DNA of 64,000 nt. It comes from Aggregicoccus sp. 17bor-14. GTDB lineage: Bacteria > Myxococcota > Myxococcia > Myxococcales > Myxococcaceae. Below are positions 63,368-64,000 of this stretch, piece by piece. The notes beneath the pieces are model-generated. The model saw only the letters and a program-made list of their open reading frames with translations. It ran no database searches and was not told where the DNA came from. The stretch spans positions 186,001 to 250,000 of the forward strand of contig NZ_VJZZ01000005.1 of NCBI RefSeq assembly GCF_009659535.1, given 5' to 3'. The translations under genes and the position numbers were made by a program. Each line of letters starts with the position of its first letter. Positions within the stretch are counted from its first letter, which is position 1.

Positions 63368-63883
63368 ATGCTCCGCTCGCTCAACCTCGTCGCGCTCCAG
63401 CTCTCGGTGCGCGCGTCGAGCGCGGCGGCGCTGGGCATCGCGGTCTCCCACCTGCTGCGGCTGGAGATCCCGATGCATGCGGTGCTCACCGCGGTGCTGG
63501 TGACGGATCTCGACCCGCGCAGGACGCAGGCGGTGGGGCTGCCGCGCCTGGTGGGGACGGTCATCGGAGCGGGGCTGGGGGCCTTGCTCTGCGCCCTGCT
63601 GCCGCCCGGCACGCTCCGCGTGGGCCTCGGCATCCTGCTCGCCATGCTCCTCACCTTCGCGCTGCACCTGAAGGGCTCGGCGAAGGTGGCCGGCTACGTC
63701 TGCGGCATCGTGCTGCTCAACTTCGGCCACAACCCGTGGTGGTACGCGACTCACCGGCTCGCCGAGACGATGGTGGGCGTGGTGATGGCCGTCCTGGTGA
63801 GCTTCGTGCCCAAGCTGCTCAGGGCGCGGCGGGAGCGGCGGCCGTTCACCGGTGAGAAGGCTCCGTCGGGAAGAGGAGCGTGA
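63368..63883 (+). CDS. FUSC/aromatic-acid-exporter-like small membrane protein
   Basis: 171 residues with about five helices. AAALGIAVSHLLRLEIPMHAVLTAVLVTDLDPRRTQAVGLPRLVGTVIGAGLGALL matches the N-terminal membrane unit of FUSC/ArAE exporters; the cytoplasmic half is absent, and the protein ends in a basic tail (RARRERRP). Ends 13 bp from the convergent partial gene. Confidence 0.7.
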   Translation: MLRSLNLVALQLSVRASSAAALGIAVSHLLRLEIPMHAVLTAVLVTDLDPRRTQAVGLPRLVGTVIGAGLGALLCALLPPGTLRVGLGILLAMLLTFALHLKGSAKVAGYVCGIVLLNFGHNPWWYATHRLAETMVGVVMAVLVSFVPKLLRARRERRPFTGEKAPSGRGA

Positions 63884-63896
63884 GCACGAGGCGCCC

Positions 63897-64000
63897 TCAG
63901 GGCTGCGGCTGGGGCGGCAGCGGCGGGATGAGCTCGTCGTCCGCCTCGCTCTCCGGCAGCGCGCTGAGGCCCACGTCCACGCGGCCGCGGGCGCCGAAGA
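63897..64000 (-). CDS. C-terminal end of an unidentified protein (partial)
   Basis: The last 34 residues only: FGARGRVDVGLSALPESEADDELIPPLPPQPQP and stop. An acidic patch followed by a Pro/Gln tail is common at the end of exported or membrane-bound myxobacterial proteins. Too short to name. Confidence 0.5.
   Translation of the reverse strand, partial: FGARGRVDVGLSALPESEADDELIPPLPPQPQP

Overview
The window is a very GC-rich (by eye about 70% or more), densely packed bacterial chromosome segment. Coding density, lipoprotein-rich gene content, a BTAD/AAA regulator beside a divergent sigma-70-like factor, exported M43 metalloproteases and many envelope proteins of unknown function all suit a myxobacterium (Myxococcota, probably Myxococcaceae/Archangiaceae). 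That placement is inference; there is no rRNA or other marker gene here. I saw no tRNA, rRNA, CRISPR array, insertion sequence or phage gene.

Layout. 1-2.5 kb: start of an exported HExxH metalloprotease (runs off the left edge) divergent from an RsmJ-like methyltransferase. 2.5-9.1 kb: a four-gene tetR/adaptor/RND pump/TolC efflux operon with an inverted-repeat operator upstream. 9.3-21.8 kb: mostly single genes: amino-acid binding lipoprotein, PAS-GAF histidine kinase, PEBP protein, BIg2 lipoprotein, AsmA-like protein, CPBP protease, AzlCD exporter, membrane-linked CBS protein, ornithine-cyclodeaminase-like enzyme. 21.9-24.7 kb: BTAD-AAA regulator and divergent sigma factor. 25.7-28.8 kb: a 1,040-residue enzyme with the full domain layout of plant methionine S-methyltransferase. 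28.9-31.6 kb: two paralogous M43 proteases that share an upstream palindrome. 31.7-35.9 kb: aldo/keto reductase, a DUF1615 lipoprotein with lytic-transglycosylase motifs, a KAS III-like enzyme and a beta-barrel protein.

36.5-63.9 kb is the most coherent part. Operon A (42.2 to 36.5 kb, minus) encodes an exported amidohydrolase, DcaP-like porin, exported glutaminase, second porin and FMN reductase. Operon B (48.4 to 44.3 kb) encodes a beta-barrel protein, a small membrane protein, DUF2092, a small exported protein and an MscS channel. Operon C (62.2 to 51.9 kb) encodes DUF3300, DUF2950, an aspartase carrying a signal peptide, a phosphate-porin-like protein, then after a 186-bp gap the aspartate:alanine exchanger AspT, aspartate 4-decarboxylase AspD and an exported asparaginase. 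Near-identical 16-bp palindromes (TCGGGAC-WW-GTCCCGA) lie upstream of A, upstream of B and inside C before aspT, with weaker copies before two more minus-strand genes. My reading is that these operons form one regulon that brings Asn, Gln and Asp into the periplasm, releases ammonia there and feeds Asp to a decarboxylation/antiport cycle that consumes protons. That would serve acid or energy stress, or the use of prey amino acids.

Starts were chosen by Shine-Dalgarno spacing, signal peptides and family alignment. Most open frames antisense to these genes are by-products of the GC-rich third positions and are left out.
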